Below are positions 22,009 through 34,180 of a stretch of 64,000 bases of DNA, piece by piece; within the stretch, counting starts at the first letter, position 1, and every line of letters begins with the position of its first letter. The translations under genes and the position numbers were made by a program. Source of the DNA: Mikania micrantha. Lineage: Eukaryota > Streptophyta > Magnoliopsida > Asterales > Asteraceae. Under the pieces are notes generated by a model that ran no database searches, was not told where the DNA came from, and was given only the letters and a program-made list of their open reading frames with translations. The stretch covers positions 13,240,755 through 13,304,754 of the forward strand of contig CM018695.1 in assembly GCA_009363875.1 (NCBI GenBank), in the 5' to 3' direction.

Positions 22009-23447
22009 TGTAACACCCCAAATTTTTTATACAAGTTATTTGAATATACGAATGCGTAACGAATAATAAACTTGTACGAAAAGAGATGAAAAATAAACTA
22101 AGTAAGGATCACGAAATGGAGTACTCGAACCGTACTTAGTGAACTTAAGTTCACGAAGATGAAGGTACACGAAACCATTTTCATGAACTCCATTTCTAGT
22201 ACTAACTTCGGGTACCTGGCCTATATATATGAGTGCCTTGGTAAACATGCCCACCTTTGGCTGAAAGCACTCTCTCTCTCTCAAGTACTCGAAGTAGGCT
22301 GTTCGAGAACTTCAAGAAACGTCTCTAACTCACGCTGGGAAGCTACAGGAAGGATCATCTAACACCTGGTAAATGTTTGATTTAAGAAAGTTACGATTTT
22401 TAGACAAAAAGGAAAATATGCATAAAGGTCACGCCTCTATGCAGAAAGTTCGTTCCTTTTTTGTACCAATGCATTTGCAAGACCATAATGAACCTAGAAC
22501 TAGCTACCCAAAGTCTTGGATAGTTTTCTGAGATGTTTTATGCAGAAAAGAGGAGTATTCGAAGTGTACATGAAATGGGAGTATCCGAACACTCTTCGTG
22601 AACCACAATTCGTGAACTTAAGTTCGTGAACCTCAATTTCGGGAACTCAAGTTCGTGAACCTGGTTTCGTGAACTTCATGCATTTCGTGTACCCTGTGAG
22701 TTCGTGAACTTCATGGATTTCGAATACTTAGAAAATTTCGAGAACTTGTGCATATAGGGACTAGTTAGGTGAGCTATGGGGACTTAGAATAATTTCTAAG
22801 TCCAGGAATGAAATGTAATGTAATGATGTGATGATGTAGGTTCTAGAGTCCTAGCCAAGGAGATTCGGTTTAGGAAGATAAGAGCCATTTCATTTTCAGG
22901 TGAGTTTTAGATGCCCTACTTTAACATGTTATGTGTAACTATGTTTTGGGCTGACATACATGATGTTACGATGTTTATAATGTTCCATGATGTTATATGA
23001 ATGTGCTATGATGATGAATGTCTAAACGATATGTTATGATGAGTCATGCATGAGGTTATTTTAGAATAATGAATGCATGCAATATGTTATGATGACTAAG
23101 GAATGAGGACATGATATGATGATGACGCTTGATGATATGCTATGATGAAAACTATGATAATAGTTATAAGGTGATATGCTATAATGAAGTCCTATACTTT
23201 TAGGATAAAATGTTATGATGTTAAGAAGCTAGCATGACATGTATATGATGTTATGATGTTAAGATGCTAGCATGACATGTTATGATGTTTTGATGTTATG
23301 ATGATAAGTTGATAGCATGACATGTTATGATAATAAGTTGTTATGATGATATGATGACGTGATGCAAGAATAACATGTTATGAGGAATTGATGATGTTTT
23401 AATACTTGTCAGGGAATATATATGATAATGCTCTCGTACTCGTTACA
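22009..23447 (+). mobile_element. LTR of family C, truncated or solo
   Basis: It starts TGTAACACCCC and a possible end is CTCGTTACA at 23447. On the plus strand it follows the long-LTR plan: CCTATATATATGAG (22220), CT tract (22269-22282), CCTG|GTAAATG donor-like site (22369), an array of GTTCGTGAAC motifs (22550-22740), and TTTTCAG|GTGAGTTTTAGATGCCC (GT at 22900). A second array of ATGTTATGATG units follows (22940-23390). The 5-bp flanks do not match (TATAA and GGGTA), so one or both borders are deletion joints. The 82- and 67-codon frames over the TATA region are not conserved. Confidence 0.55.
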
Positions 23448-24639
23448 GGGTAAATAATCCTTTTTAAAACCTGAAATACGTTTACCAAGACATAATCTAG
23501 GATAACAATTATACATATATGATGTAAAACCATTTAAGTAAAATATAGTCCAAGGAAAATAATTTACACATGCTTCTCAGCCCCGCATTTATAAAACAAA
23601 AATGTTTAGAAAAGGGGCAATGAACTCACATGTGTTGCTATGCAAATGAACCAAGAAAGATATGCACGCTCGTTTCTTGTAAGTTAAGTATCTTCAGAAC
23701 CTGAGTTGATTTATTACGATTCGAATGCTATAAGTATATATGTTTGACGTATATAGGGTTTAGGTCTCGATGTGCAACTATGTGTCCTATATTCTTACTA
23801 ATGTGTTACTAGAATTTCTCTAAATTTTCTAGTTATGTACCCCTTTATGAACCCTTATCCCTTAATTGATTAAACTTAACCTTATTTACATGAGGTTTAC
23901 AAAATAAAAGACATAACTTTTTAATAAATCATCATCTATAAATTCTTATTTGAATTATAACGTTTTTAGGTTTAGAAAATCATCTAAGTTAATTTAAAAT
24001 ATATAATATGTTTATATGTTATGAATCGTTATATTTTAGTAAGATATAAGTTATTTTTATGAAACTTATAAGTTAAACGTGTTAGGACTTAAGTTAACCC
24101 AAGTAGGTTAATCACTAAGTCCCTTTATAGTTCTTTGTTGCCATTCTTGGTTCTTGTTCCTTATCAAATTGATTATCAACTAAGTTATTCATTTGACCAA
24201 CTCAATTTAACACCAACTTGAATGAACACTCCAAGTATTCGTTGTTGACATCTTAATGTCAATGTTCCGATACTTGGTTAAGTAAAACTACAAGTTTTGT
24301 AGTAAAAATTTGGCTAATTCACTTTATAAATAAACCTTGTGTTCTCTTGACCAAATATGAATTGTTATAACCCTTTGACATGTTTTAAACTATGGTTTAT
24401 GATTAAAACACTTGTTTTAAGGGTTATCTACCTGTTTCTAGCAAATGTTTATATAATATTGATTAAGGTATCCTACCCAATTGCACCCAAACCTAATTAG
24501 GCTCAAGCCATTTGAATCCAAGATGCTTGCGCTCCTAGTTTAATTATATGAAATATTCTTTGCTGAAAAGAAATAGGTTGATGGTGTGTGGTCCACATTG
24601 GTTTTCCATATCCTTAATTTGGAGTTCTCGGCCAAGCTT

Positions 24640-24846
24640 TCAAGAATATTGAGTTTTTGGTTTTTGTTAATCCAAGTGGAGAGGTTCTCACCTAGTATTT
24701 ATGGTTCTCGGCCAATGTTTCCCCCAAACAATTGGGTTCTCGGCCAATGTTTCACCCAAACAATTGGGTTCACGGCCAATGTTCACCCAAACAATTGGGT
24801 TCTCGGCCAATATTCAACAAAGAATGTGCTCTCGGTCAACCTTCAA
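24640..24846 (-). repeat. GGCCGAGAAC motif array
   Basis: On the plus strand GTTCTCGGCCAA or a close variant recurs seven or eight times. Four of these sit in near-identical units of about 30 bases built on CCCAAACAATTGGGTTC. It lies at the same distance from the LTR start as the GAACC arrays of related LTRs. Confidence 0.85.
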
Positions 24847-24874
24847 GAAAAGAAGGTGTTGGTCCAAGTCCAAC

Positions 24875-25071
24875 CAGTGACGGAGCTTGAAGGCTCAGAT
24901 AGGGGGGGGGCGAAAAATTACCGGAGCCAGAATACATGTTAATTTTTTTACGCTAGGGGGGGCGAAACCTCTATTTTTAACTAAAAATTAACCTTTCGGC
25001 CAAAAAATTAACACTACGGACGAAAAAACAGGGGGGTGTTCGCCCCCGGCCCTATGTAAGCTTCGTCATTG
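24875..25071. mobile_element. hAT-type MITE, 197 bp
   Basis: The left end CAGTGACGGAGCTTGAAG and the complement of the right end CAATGACGAAGCTTACATAG are inverted repeats, and both lead into runs of G. The flanks AGTCCAAC (24867-24874) and GGTCCAAC (25072-25079) are an 8-bp target duplication with one change, the size hAT transposase makes. There is no coding capacity. Confidence 0.85.
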
Positions 25072-26153
25072 GGTCCAACAAAGGGTTTTCGGTCCTTCAT
25101 CGTCAACCTTCATTCTCAGAACTTCACAACTTGCAGGTTTCATGAAATGTCTCATTTTAAGTCATCCAAAACTCAATCCAACATAACTGAAGAGTTCTAA
25201 AATCGTTTTTGTGCATATCTTATCTGATTTGAAGGCGTAAAATCAAGTAGAAAGATCAACTTACCGGAATAGTAAGAAACCCTCAAAAACCGAATCTTCT
25301 CTCTAAAACTGCCAATGATTCAGCTCGTTCCATTGCAGACCTTTGTACTTATTTGTTCCTCTCGTTCCCACGGTCGTTTTGACTACTAGATCGTCGAATT
25401 TGGTGAAGAAATGAAGGAGTTATGAAGGTTTGAAGGTAGTGAAAGAGTAGAGAGAGATGGACGGCATTTTTAGAGAGAGAGAGAGTGAGTAGGTGGGTGT
25501 ATTGAATGGTATTTAATGTCATTTTAACCCTTTTATTGTTTGGCTGCGTTCGGGTTCGTTCGATTCCGCACGGTCTCGCGTAAACGCGTCGGTTTTCGGA
25601 TTTCTCGTAATGAATCGATACGATTTTAAAAATGGAGTTTTCTAATTTAAATTAGGTTGTAATTCTTAATAAATTAACTAATTATCTTTTTATTTATTAT
25701 TTACAATTCTAAAATCATTCTATTTAATTGTTTAATTGAATCGTAAGGTTTTCGCGCGTATTCGTTTGGATCGTCACCCGTACGAACATGACGACAACTA
25801 TACTTTTCGATTTGATTTTCTAATTATTGGAAATCATTCAGAACGTTAAACTTACAGATATATTCATGTGAATCGTCACCCGCACGAATACTCTGTCTGT
25901 TTAATATTCACTTAACGACGTCCGTTATTGTTTTGTACTGTACAACCTCACATACGTTTATAAATAATAAATTCCTAACTATCATACACAACTTAGTTTC
26001 ATATTGTCAGACATGATTTTGACGGTTAACTATTGTTTCACAAGATGTTTTGTAATAGTTTTGTATTGAACATGGAACAACAATGCACATAGTTTCGTGC
26101 CTGATATACTGTACAGTTACTGTTCTGACTACGGTTCGGACACTGATGTTACA

Positions 26154-26168
26154 GTCTCCCCTTGTTAG
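26154..26168 (-). other. Polypurine tract of element E
   Basis: The minus strand reads CTAACAAGGGGAGAC between pol and the 3' LTR, after TTTAGGGACGAAATTT, the usual end of plant Gypsy pol. Confidence 0.75.
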
Positions 26169-27511
26169 AGAAATTTCGTCCCTAAATTTAAGAATCGTTA
26201 TCGAGGACGGCTTCCTCTGCAAACAGATGGGGATACTTGGACTTCATGTGATCCTCGCGTTGCCAAATAAACTATGGTCCACGCTTGGAATTCCATCAAA
26301 CCTTAATGATCGGAATACGGGTTCGCTTCAATTGTTTAACTTCACGGCCCATAATTTCCAAAGGTTATTCGATAAAGTGTAATTGTTTGTCCACTTGTAT
26401 TTCTTCAACCGGTATGACGAGTGATTCATCTGCAAGGCATTTCTTAAGGTTTGAGACGTGAAACACGTCATGCACACCGCTGAGTTCATTTGGTAATCTC
26501 AGCCTATACGCAACAGGACCAATTCGTTGAATGATCTCGAACAGTCCGACGTATCGCGGTGCTAACTTGCCTTTCTTTCCGAAACGAACTACGCCTTTAC
26601 ATGGGGATACCTTCAACATGACACGGTCTCCCACTTGAAATTCCAACGGCTTAAGCCGTTTGTCAGCGTAGCTCTTTGTTTGCTTCTTAGTGCTTGTAGC
26701 CTTTGTTGTATCTGGGCGATCTTATCAGTGGTTTCCTGAATAAGCTCTGGCCCAGTTATTCGGTTATCTCCTACCTCGGTCCAACAGATCAGTGACTGGC
26801 ATTTTCTACCATAAAGTGCCTCGAATGGAGCGCATCCGATGCTACTATGGTAACTGTTATTATAGGAGAACTCTATCAGTGGCAAATAGGAATCCCAATT
26901 CCCACCGAAATCCAAAATACACGTTCGCAACATGTTCACTAAGGTCTGTATGGTTAGTTTGCTTGACCGTTCGTTTGTGGATGGTAAGCTGTACTCAAGT
27001 TCAAGTTCTCCCCTAACGATTTTTGCAACGACTGCCAAAATATTGACGTGAATCTGCCATCTCGATCAGAAATGATAAACAATGGCACACCGTGACGCAC
27101 TACTATCTCATTGATGTATAATCTCGCCAGTTTATCCGTCGTGATAGTTTCACGTATCGACAAGAAGTGAGCAGATTTAGTTAGTCTATCAACAATAACC
27201 CATATTGTGTCGTGACCATTGGAAGTGCGGGGTAGTTTGTTAATGAAATCCATAGCTATTTGTTCCCACTTCCAGAGCGAAATCTCAGGCTGTTCCAGTA
27301 AACCTGACGGTCGCTGGTGTTCTGCCTTAACCTCCGCACATGTCAGACATCGACCGACATACTCGGCTATATCTTTCTTCATTCCCGGCCACCAATAAAA
27401 TCCTCGTAAATCTTGGTACATCTTATCGGCGCCCGGGTGTACCGAGTAACTGGTCTTGTGCGCTTCATCAAAAATAAATTTCCTCAGTTCATTTACCGCA
27501 GGAACCCACAT
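26169..27511 (-). pseudogene. Element E: integrase, frameshifted
   Basis: From the N-terminus the minus strand shows the zinc-binding domain (HKTSYSVHPGADKMYQDL, then CLTCAEVKAEHQ), the catalytic core (WKWEQIAMDFINKLP with the first Asp, FIISDRDGRFTSIFWQSL with the second, NWDSYLPLIEFSYNN with the Glu), and the C-terminal domain (FQVGDRVMLKVSPCKG, FEIIQRIGPVAYRLRLP, DVFHVSNLKKCLADESL). The three catalytic acids are present. The frame changes twice, near 27000 and 26640, so no full protein is made. Element F carries a close relative at 34275-35564. Confidence 0.85.
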
Positions 27512-28609
27512 GCGATCCTGGTAGTAGATAACTCCATCTGGTTTCGTCTCTAATTGTCGTTCTGCTCCACAATCAATTTCTTTCTTCAGATTCCCTCGTT
27601 CTACCGATTCCTGTTGTGCTTAAATAATCTTATCGCGTAAGCTCGTTTGCACAGTCATTCCCGTTGCTCTGACGTGCAGGGGTTTGATCCGTTCCTTCCG
27701 GCTTAAAGCATTTGCCACGACATTTGCCTTGCCCGGATGATACTTAATCACACAATCATAATCATTCAGAAGTTCAACCCAACGATGCTGTCGCATATTG
27801 AGTTCCTTATGATCAAAGATATGTTGTAGACTTTTGTGATCAGTGAAGATGGTACACTTAGTTCCATACAAGTAATGTCTCCAAATCTTCAATGCGAAGA
27901 CTACTGCTACCAGTTCTAAATCATGAGTTGTGCAGTATTTCTCATGAATCTTCAACTGTCTTGATGCGTACACGATAACTTTGTCTCGTTGCATTAATAC
28001 ACAACCGATTCCCTGATGGGAAGCGTCACAATACACTACAAAATTGTCTGTACCCTCTGGGAGAGATAAGATTGGAGCATCACATAACTTCTGCTTCATT
28101 GTCTGGAAAGCATCTTCTTGTTTCTACTCCCAAAAAAACGACTCACTTTTCTGAGTGGAGTGGCAAGGCTATCTTAGAAAAGTTTGAAATAAATCTCTTA
28201 TAGTAACCTGCCAGTCCCAGTTTAGACCATATCTCCGTTGGTGTTGTCGAAGTATCCCAGCTCTTGATTGCCTCGATCTTGACAGGGTCTACATGTATTC
28301 CTTCACTGTTGACTACGTGACCCAAAAACTGAACTTCCCTCCGCCAAAATTCACTTAGAGAATTTGGCATAGAGTTGTTATTTCTTCAATAGCTCCAAGA
28401 TTTTCCTGAGGTGTTGCTCATGTTCTGCTTTGCTCTTAGAATAAATCAGTATGTCATCAATAAAGACATTGACAAATTGATCTAGATACGGCTTGCACAC
28501 TCGGTTCACGAGGTCCATGAAAACCGCGGGTGCATTTGTCAATCCGAAGGGCATTACCATAAACTCATAATGCCCATATCGGGTTCGAAAAGCAGTCTTA
28601 GGTATGTCT
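27512..28609 (-). pseudogene. Element E: RT C-terminal part and RNase H
   Basis: Downstream of the element F insertion the RT resumes at KTAFRTRYGHYEFMVMPFG and keeps the polymerase motif NVFIDDILIYSKSK (28450-28465, both Asp kept). It continues with LGHVVNSEGIHVDPVKIEA and YYKRFISNFSKIALPL. RNase H follows (VVYCDASHQGIGCVLMQRD, FTDHKSLQHIF, YHPGKANVVANALSRKE). A stop at 28378 and frame changes near 28375 and 28120 break it. The first base after the insertion is within the conserved IPKTAFR motif. Confidence 0.85.
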
Positions 28610-31600
28610 TGTAACATCAGTGCCGGAAACATAACCGGAACAGTGACGTGTACAGTGACTCAGGTATGAACTATGTGTATTACATGTATACTATTATCAT
28701 TGGATGTTTGACACAGAACTATTACGCATCTATTACAGAAACATATGCAAATGCATTGTTTAATAGTCAGAAATTCATCTGACAACACAGAACTGTTATG
28801 TAAATGTTAGTTAGGAATTTATTATGTAAAAACGTATGGGAGATTTCACAAAACAAAACCATAACAGATGTCGTTACATGAATGTTAAATTGACGGGTTA
28901 TTCGTATAGGTGACGATCTGTACGAATATACCTGAAAGTTTAACGTTCTGAATGATATTCAATAATTAGAAAATCATGTCGTTAAGTGTAGTTATCGTCG
29001 TGTTCGTACGGGTGACGATTCGAACGAGTACGCGCGAAAACTGTACGATGCGATTAAATAGATAAATTTAACGTTTTCAGAATTTTAAAAATAAATAAAT
29101 GATATCTAATAAATTTACTAGGAATTTCCACTTAAATTAAAATTTAAAACTTTATTTTAAAATCATGTCGTTTCGTTACGAGAAAACAGAAAACCGACAT
29201 TTTTATGTAGAACCGAGCGAAACCGAACGAGCCCGAACATACCCGGGTATTTGAAAACATTTAATATGGCATTAAATGCCATTCATTCTCCCCAACTACT
29301 CACTCTCTCTTCATCCCGTCACTCTCTCTCTCTAAACTCTCTCTAAAATCCAAACCCTAGAATTCTCAAATCTCCACTAAATTTGATGATTTTGGTGTCA
29401 AAACAACCACAATAACTTGTAGATCAAGAAAGTACAAGGAATTCGAGCTTGGAACCATCTGAAACGAGGTATAATCGAGTTCAAAGTCACGATTTTTAGG
29501 GTTTTTCTTCCCCTTTTTGACGCACACATTTACAACCCGTTTTATACCATCACAAGCCTTAGGAGCCGTACGTAAATGGTCTCGGATGAGGTAGAAACTT
29601 GTGTGACTCCGTACATTAGCTATTAACACCAGGAATGGGATGCCTAAAATGGTCCAGTTGCGATGGGCGAAGGAGCCACTCAGCTCAGCCGAATGGTCAA
29701 GGGCCAAGTGACACAGCCTCACGGCCGAATGGAGACCCTCCTCGCATGCACATGGGCGACCGAATGGCTACTAGTCGAATGTCCCATTCGGGGGGACCAT
29801 TCGCAGGTCAAACTCATTCACACGAATCATCTTTACTCGGCTTATCACCCCATTCGCATGTTCCATGGTTCAGCCAAGTCTGTAACGAAGGAAGGGGGGT
29901 TTCTTCGCATGACAGATTGACAGCCATTCGCATGGTCAATCTCATTCGGTGAAATGGTGATGACTGAAGGGACAAGATGGGTAGAAGAAATTAGTTCGTG
30001 AACTCTCCTTTGCATGCTCGTTAGCCATGCATACTAGTATACGAGTGGGAAATTATTAGGGTTTCCAAGTATGACAATCACCCATGCTAAGGGTTGTCAA
30101 CACCAACCCCTTTCTAAATTGTTCTAAACTACAAACATGGAATTTTAACCATCAATTAGGTTTAAACCACTCGGGTTTCGTTAAACGAAGTCATGAATAA
30201 GGTTGTTGAGAACTACTTAAAGAATCAAGAAATAATCTAAGCATATATGTGTTGACTACCTTGTCAACACCCAATACTTAGTAAATTTATGCAAATATAT
30301 AACTAAATTAGATAGTTCAAATGAACTTTCTAAAGTAAGTTATATACGAGAAAGATCAAAGAACTACGGGCCACAAAGAACTAAAGAAGAACTTAGAGTT
30401 AATCTAGTGGGATTCACCTAAGTCTAACATGCTTAACTTGTACCTTTCTAAAAAAATAACTTATGTTTTGTGAAAGTGAATTAATTTATAAACTTCTTTA
30501 TTTAAATGTTCTAAAATAACTTAAGTGACTTCCTAACTTAATATTTTGCAACTTAAGATTAAATTTCAAATAAAAAGATTATATAAACCTTGCATAAGTG
30601 AGGTTTAGTTGTGATTATCTAAGGGATAATGTTTCATATAGGGTAATTAGCATAGAATAACTAGAGAAACCTAGTAACACATTAGCAAGTATGTAGGACA
30701 CTTAGTTACACACCAAGATCTAAACCCTAGCTACGTCAATCCTATATACTTACCGTATTCAAATCATAATAAATCAATCAGGTATTGAAGATATATAGCT
30801 TACAAAGAACGAGCGCGTGTATCATTCTTGGTTTATCTGTAAGAACTACAACACAGGTGAGTTCATTGCTGCTTTTCTAAACATTTTGTTTTTTTAAACG
30901 CGAGGTTGAGAAGCATGCGTAAACAATTTTCCTGGGAATATATTTTACTCAGATGCTTTTACTTTATATACTTTACATGTATAATATTTAACATGGATTA
31001 TGTCTAGGTAAATTATTTACAGGTTTTCAAAAATAGTTGTTTATTCATCAAGAATAAGTAACTGTTTAAACTCAGGAGAACTATTTTCAACGGTCTAAAA
31101 CAAAGAACTATTTCAGTGGTGTGTTTTCAAAGAACTAACGAACTATTTCAAAGAACTATTTTTCAACAGTGGGTTATCAATGAACTGACGAACTATTTCA
31201 AAGAACTATTTCATTGGTGTGTTTTCAAAGAACTAAAGACGTGTGACGGATCAATGTTTCAGACGAATCAATTACATAGTGGATTATCTGGAAGTGTCAA
31301 AGATAATATGTGCCAATAACGAAACAAAAGACCTATATTTCAAGAAGTACTAGCTTGACCGTTTCATTTTAGGCCGTGTGTTTGATGCCACTTACAGTAA
31401 CCACTAAATCATACGAACTATTTTTAGAGGAATGTTTGGGAAATATTCAAAGATAGCATGTGCCAAAGAACTAACAATCTATACGAGCAAGGACAAACAT
31501 GGATGATCTAAACGAACTGTAAAATCCTATATATCAAAAGATGTCTTAGCTAGACTGATTGATTGTAGGTCGCATGCTTGATATTTACAAATTTCCTCAA

Positions 31601-32118
31601 CTACTAAGAACCTTAATTGTTAGACTAGTCTACTCGAGTATGACCAAGGCCCAATCTGTAGGTCTTAGATTTTATTAAATGTTTATTTATTCATTTATTT
31701 AAGCATTTAACTTAATGTTTCTACAAATGCTATGGTTGATCATGATTGTGTGATGAACTTAAGGAACAAGAGATTTCCATATTTTGTGAAACTACAATAA
31801 CTAAGAACTAAAGAATTAATGTGTTGATGATGAGAAATGAAACACTTAATTATCATTAACAACAATATGTTATGCAGTTCGGTATGTGGTGGGCTGGTGG
31901 CTGGGCTGGCGGTAAGCTTGACCCTACATATGCCCTATATATAAGCATACTTGATTGGATAGTATAGGTGGTTGTTGATGAGGTTAAGGTTGCCATTGTG
32001 GGCATTCAGTGTTAACAAATTTCAGGTTGTTCAAAGGTTGTGAATCGTATGTATGTGATGAAACGCTTAATTATCACTAAAAACAATATATTATGTAGTT
32101 TGGTATGTGGTGGGCTGG
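28610..32118 (+). mobile_element. Element F: 5' LTR, lacking its last 0.5 kb
   Basis: It matches the 3' LTR base for base in order: TGACG palindromes (28900-28928, 29001-29030), CT tract (29299-29342), GAG|GTATAA (29469), CGAATGG array, ACACAG|GTGAGTTCATTG (GT at 30857), AAAGAACTATTTC repeats (31078-31240) and TATA (31931-31945). The second TATA module starts near 32060 and is cut at 32118 (GTGGTGGGCTGG). The LTR end, primer-binding site and start of gag are gone. Confidence 0.85.
29640..29950 (+). repeat. CGAATGG / CATTCG motif array (5' LTR)
   Basis: About a dozen copies occur, first as GAATGG in the direct sense and later mainly as CATTCG, its complement. The copy in the 3' LTR is at 36640-36945. 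Overlapping plus-strand frames here (29635-29952) differ between the two LTRs and are not genes. Confidence 0.8.
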
Positions 32119-32995
32119 TGTCACACCCCGGCACGTCAAGACTCTGTTGAGGAATGAATTCTATCCCAAGAATGTGTTATAGAGGATGGAAACAGAGCTA
32201 TCAAACCATGTGATGAAAGGAGCGGATCATATGGGATATACTACTCGCTATCATGAGTTGGTAGCGTTGGTGCCAAACATGGTATCAACTTTGGAGAAAA
32301 GGATAGATAGATATGTAGGCAGACTACCGGCCTGCATTCAGAGTTTGGTCAACGCTGCAAACCCTGTAACCTTGGAGTCAACTATCAGTTTGTCAGGCAA
32401 ACTTACTGACATGATGGTAGCATCTGGGACTTTGAAAAAGGAACCCGAAACAAGCAAGAGCAAAGAAGAGTCATCCAATAAACCCCATCATCACCCCAAG
32501 AAGAAGCAAAAGGTCATCAAGAACTACACGATGGCCATTCCACTAAATCAAGTAGCAGCTACGCCACAGAACCCCACCAAAAGACATTACATTGGCACGT
32601 TTCCTTTGTGTGCCAAGTGTCAGTACCATCATGCTGCTAATACTCCCTGCTAACACTGCACGGGTTGTGGAAGGGAGGGCCATTGGGTCCAACAATGCAG
32701 GATGGCACCTACCCAGGCTGTAAACAATGCTGCCTTAGCTCTCCCTTCACCCAACAATCCGAATCAAAACCACGGTGGATGCTATAACTGTGGCGAAGTT
32801 GGTCACTTTTCGAGGAACTGCCCGAAGAGAATGCAGCCGGCAGTTCAAGCACCGCGTGGAAGAGCTTTCGCATTGGGAGCTCCAGCTGCTCGTCAAGACC
32901 CGAACGTGGTCACTGGTACATTTCTCTTACATGACTTTTATGCATCTATTCTGTTTGACACTGGTGCAGATCAGAGTTTTATTTCGTCTGTTTGA
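32119..32995 (+). pseudogene. Element F: gag C-terminal part and protease start
   Basis: After a 15-base filler the reading joins gag at SRL/RNEFYPKN-like sequence. It runs through ELSNHVMKGADHMGYTTRYH and LVALVPNMV to two zinc knuckles: C-CTGCGREGHWVQQC (32650-32700, its first part hit by a TAA stop at 32651) and CYNCGEVGHFSRNCPKR (32780-32825). The protease opening GTFLLHDFYASILFDTGADQSF (32915-32985) keeps the active DTG, but the rest of protease is deleted. The gag N-terminal half is also deleted. Zinc knuckles bind the element RNA in the capsid. Confidence 0.85.
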
Positions 32996-33030
32996 CACTG
33001 GTGCAGATCAGAGTTTTATTATCCATCAAG
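32963..33030 (+). repeat. Short direct duplication at the protease-RT deletion joint
   Basis: TCTGTTTGACACTGGTGCAGA and the following bases up to TTTTATT occur at about 32950 and again at 32987, about 36 bases apart. The second copy runs straight into RT sequence (ATCAAGAATCGGTATCC). Confidence 0.85.
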
Positions 33031-34180
33031 AATCGGTATCCATTACCGAGGATTGATGATTTGTTTGACCAATTACAAGAGGCACAGTACTTTTCGAAGA
33101 TTGATTTACGGTCTGGATATCATCAACTCAGAGTGCAAGAGGAAGATATACCGAAGACGGCATTCCGAACGAGATACGGACATTATGAGTTTATGGTAAT
33201 GCCCTTCGGATTGACGAATGCACCAGCGGTTTTCATGGATCTCATGAACCGTGTGTGCAAGTCGTATCTGGATCAATTTGTCATTGTCTTTATTGGTAAC
33301 ATTCTGATATATTCCAAGAGTAAAGATGAACATGAGCAACATCTTAGGAAGATCTTGGAGCTATTAAAGAAGGAACAACTCTATGCCAAATTCTCTAAGT
33401 GTGAATTTTGGCTAAGGAACGCTTAGTTTTTGGGCGATGTAGTCAACAGTGAAGGAATACATATGGACGCTACCAAGATCGTAGCAATAAAGAACTGGAA
33501 TACTCCGGTGACACCGACAGAGATAAGGTCTTTTCTGGGACTAGTGGGTTATTATAGAAGGTTTATTTCAAACTTTTCTAAGATAGCCTTGCCTCTCACT
33601 AGGTTAACTTAGAAGAGTGAGCCATTTGTTTGGGAGCAGAAACAAGAAGATGCTTTCCAGACATTGAAGCAGAAGTTATGTGATGCTCCAATCTTATCTC
33701 TCCTCGAGGGTACCGACGACCTTGTAGTGTATTGTGACGCTTCCCATCAGGGACTCGGTTGCGTGTTAATGCAGCGAGACAAAGTTATCGCGTATGCATC
33801 AAAACAGTTAAAGATTCATGAGAAGAACTACAATACTAATGATGTAGAACTGGGAGCAGTGGTATTCGCGTTGAAGATCTGGAGACATAATTTATATGGC
33901 ACTAAGTGTACCATATTTATTGATCACAAAAGTCTACATCACACATTTGATCAGAAGGAACTCAACATGCGACAGCATCGTTGGGTTGAACTTCTGAATG
34001 ATTACGAATGTGTGATTAAGTGCCATCCGGGAAAGGCAAATGTTGTAGCAGATGCTTTGAGGTGGAAGGAACGGGTCAAACACCTGCGCGTAAGAGCAAT
34101 GGGAATGACGGTGCAGACAAGTCTACGTGACAAGATTGTACAAGCTCAACAAAATCAGTGGAACTGGGAAATCTGAAGAA
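33030..34180 (+). pseudogene. Element F: reverse transcriptase and RNase H, dead
   Basis: RT starts at IKNRYPLPRIDDLFDQLQ, continues FSKIDLRSGYHQLRVQEED and PFGLTNAPAVFMDLMNRVC, and reaches the polymerase site. There FIDD is replaced by Ile-Gly-Asn (33292-33300), removing both catalytic Asp. The connection part (FLGLVGYYRRFISNFSKIA) and RNase H (VVYCDASHQGLGCVLMQRD, HPGKANVVADAL) follow, with in-frame stops at 33424 and 33610. The first RT fingers are lost with the protease deletion. It mirrors element G (59720-60893). Confidence 0.9.

Larger units (their letters stand above)
23448..26153 (-). mobile_element. Element E: 3' LTR, truncated
   Basis: Read on the minus strand it opens TGTAACATCAGTGTCCG at 26153, directly after the purine tract of element E. 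It has the paired TGACG palindromes (25861-25890, 25758-25787), the donor-like CCG|GTAAGTTGATC (25264), a GGCCGAGAAC array, and a GTGAGTTCATTGCC block (23612-23630). It stops at about 23450, so the TATA module and LTR end are missing. The block 23452-23640 matches 43128-43330 in the composite LTR almost base for base. It holds an hAT MITE. Confidence 0.75.

Noticed and set aside
22009..23447. A simple solo LTR with target duplication
   Set aside because: The 5-bp flanks TATAA and GGGTA do not match, and both neighbours are truncated at the joints.
31116..31319. 67-codon frame with FQRTNELF repeats
   Set aside because: It translates the AAAGAACTATTTC array. The copy in the 3' LTR (38098-38289) ends differently.
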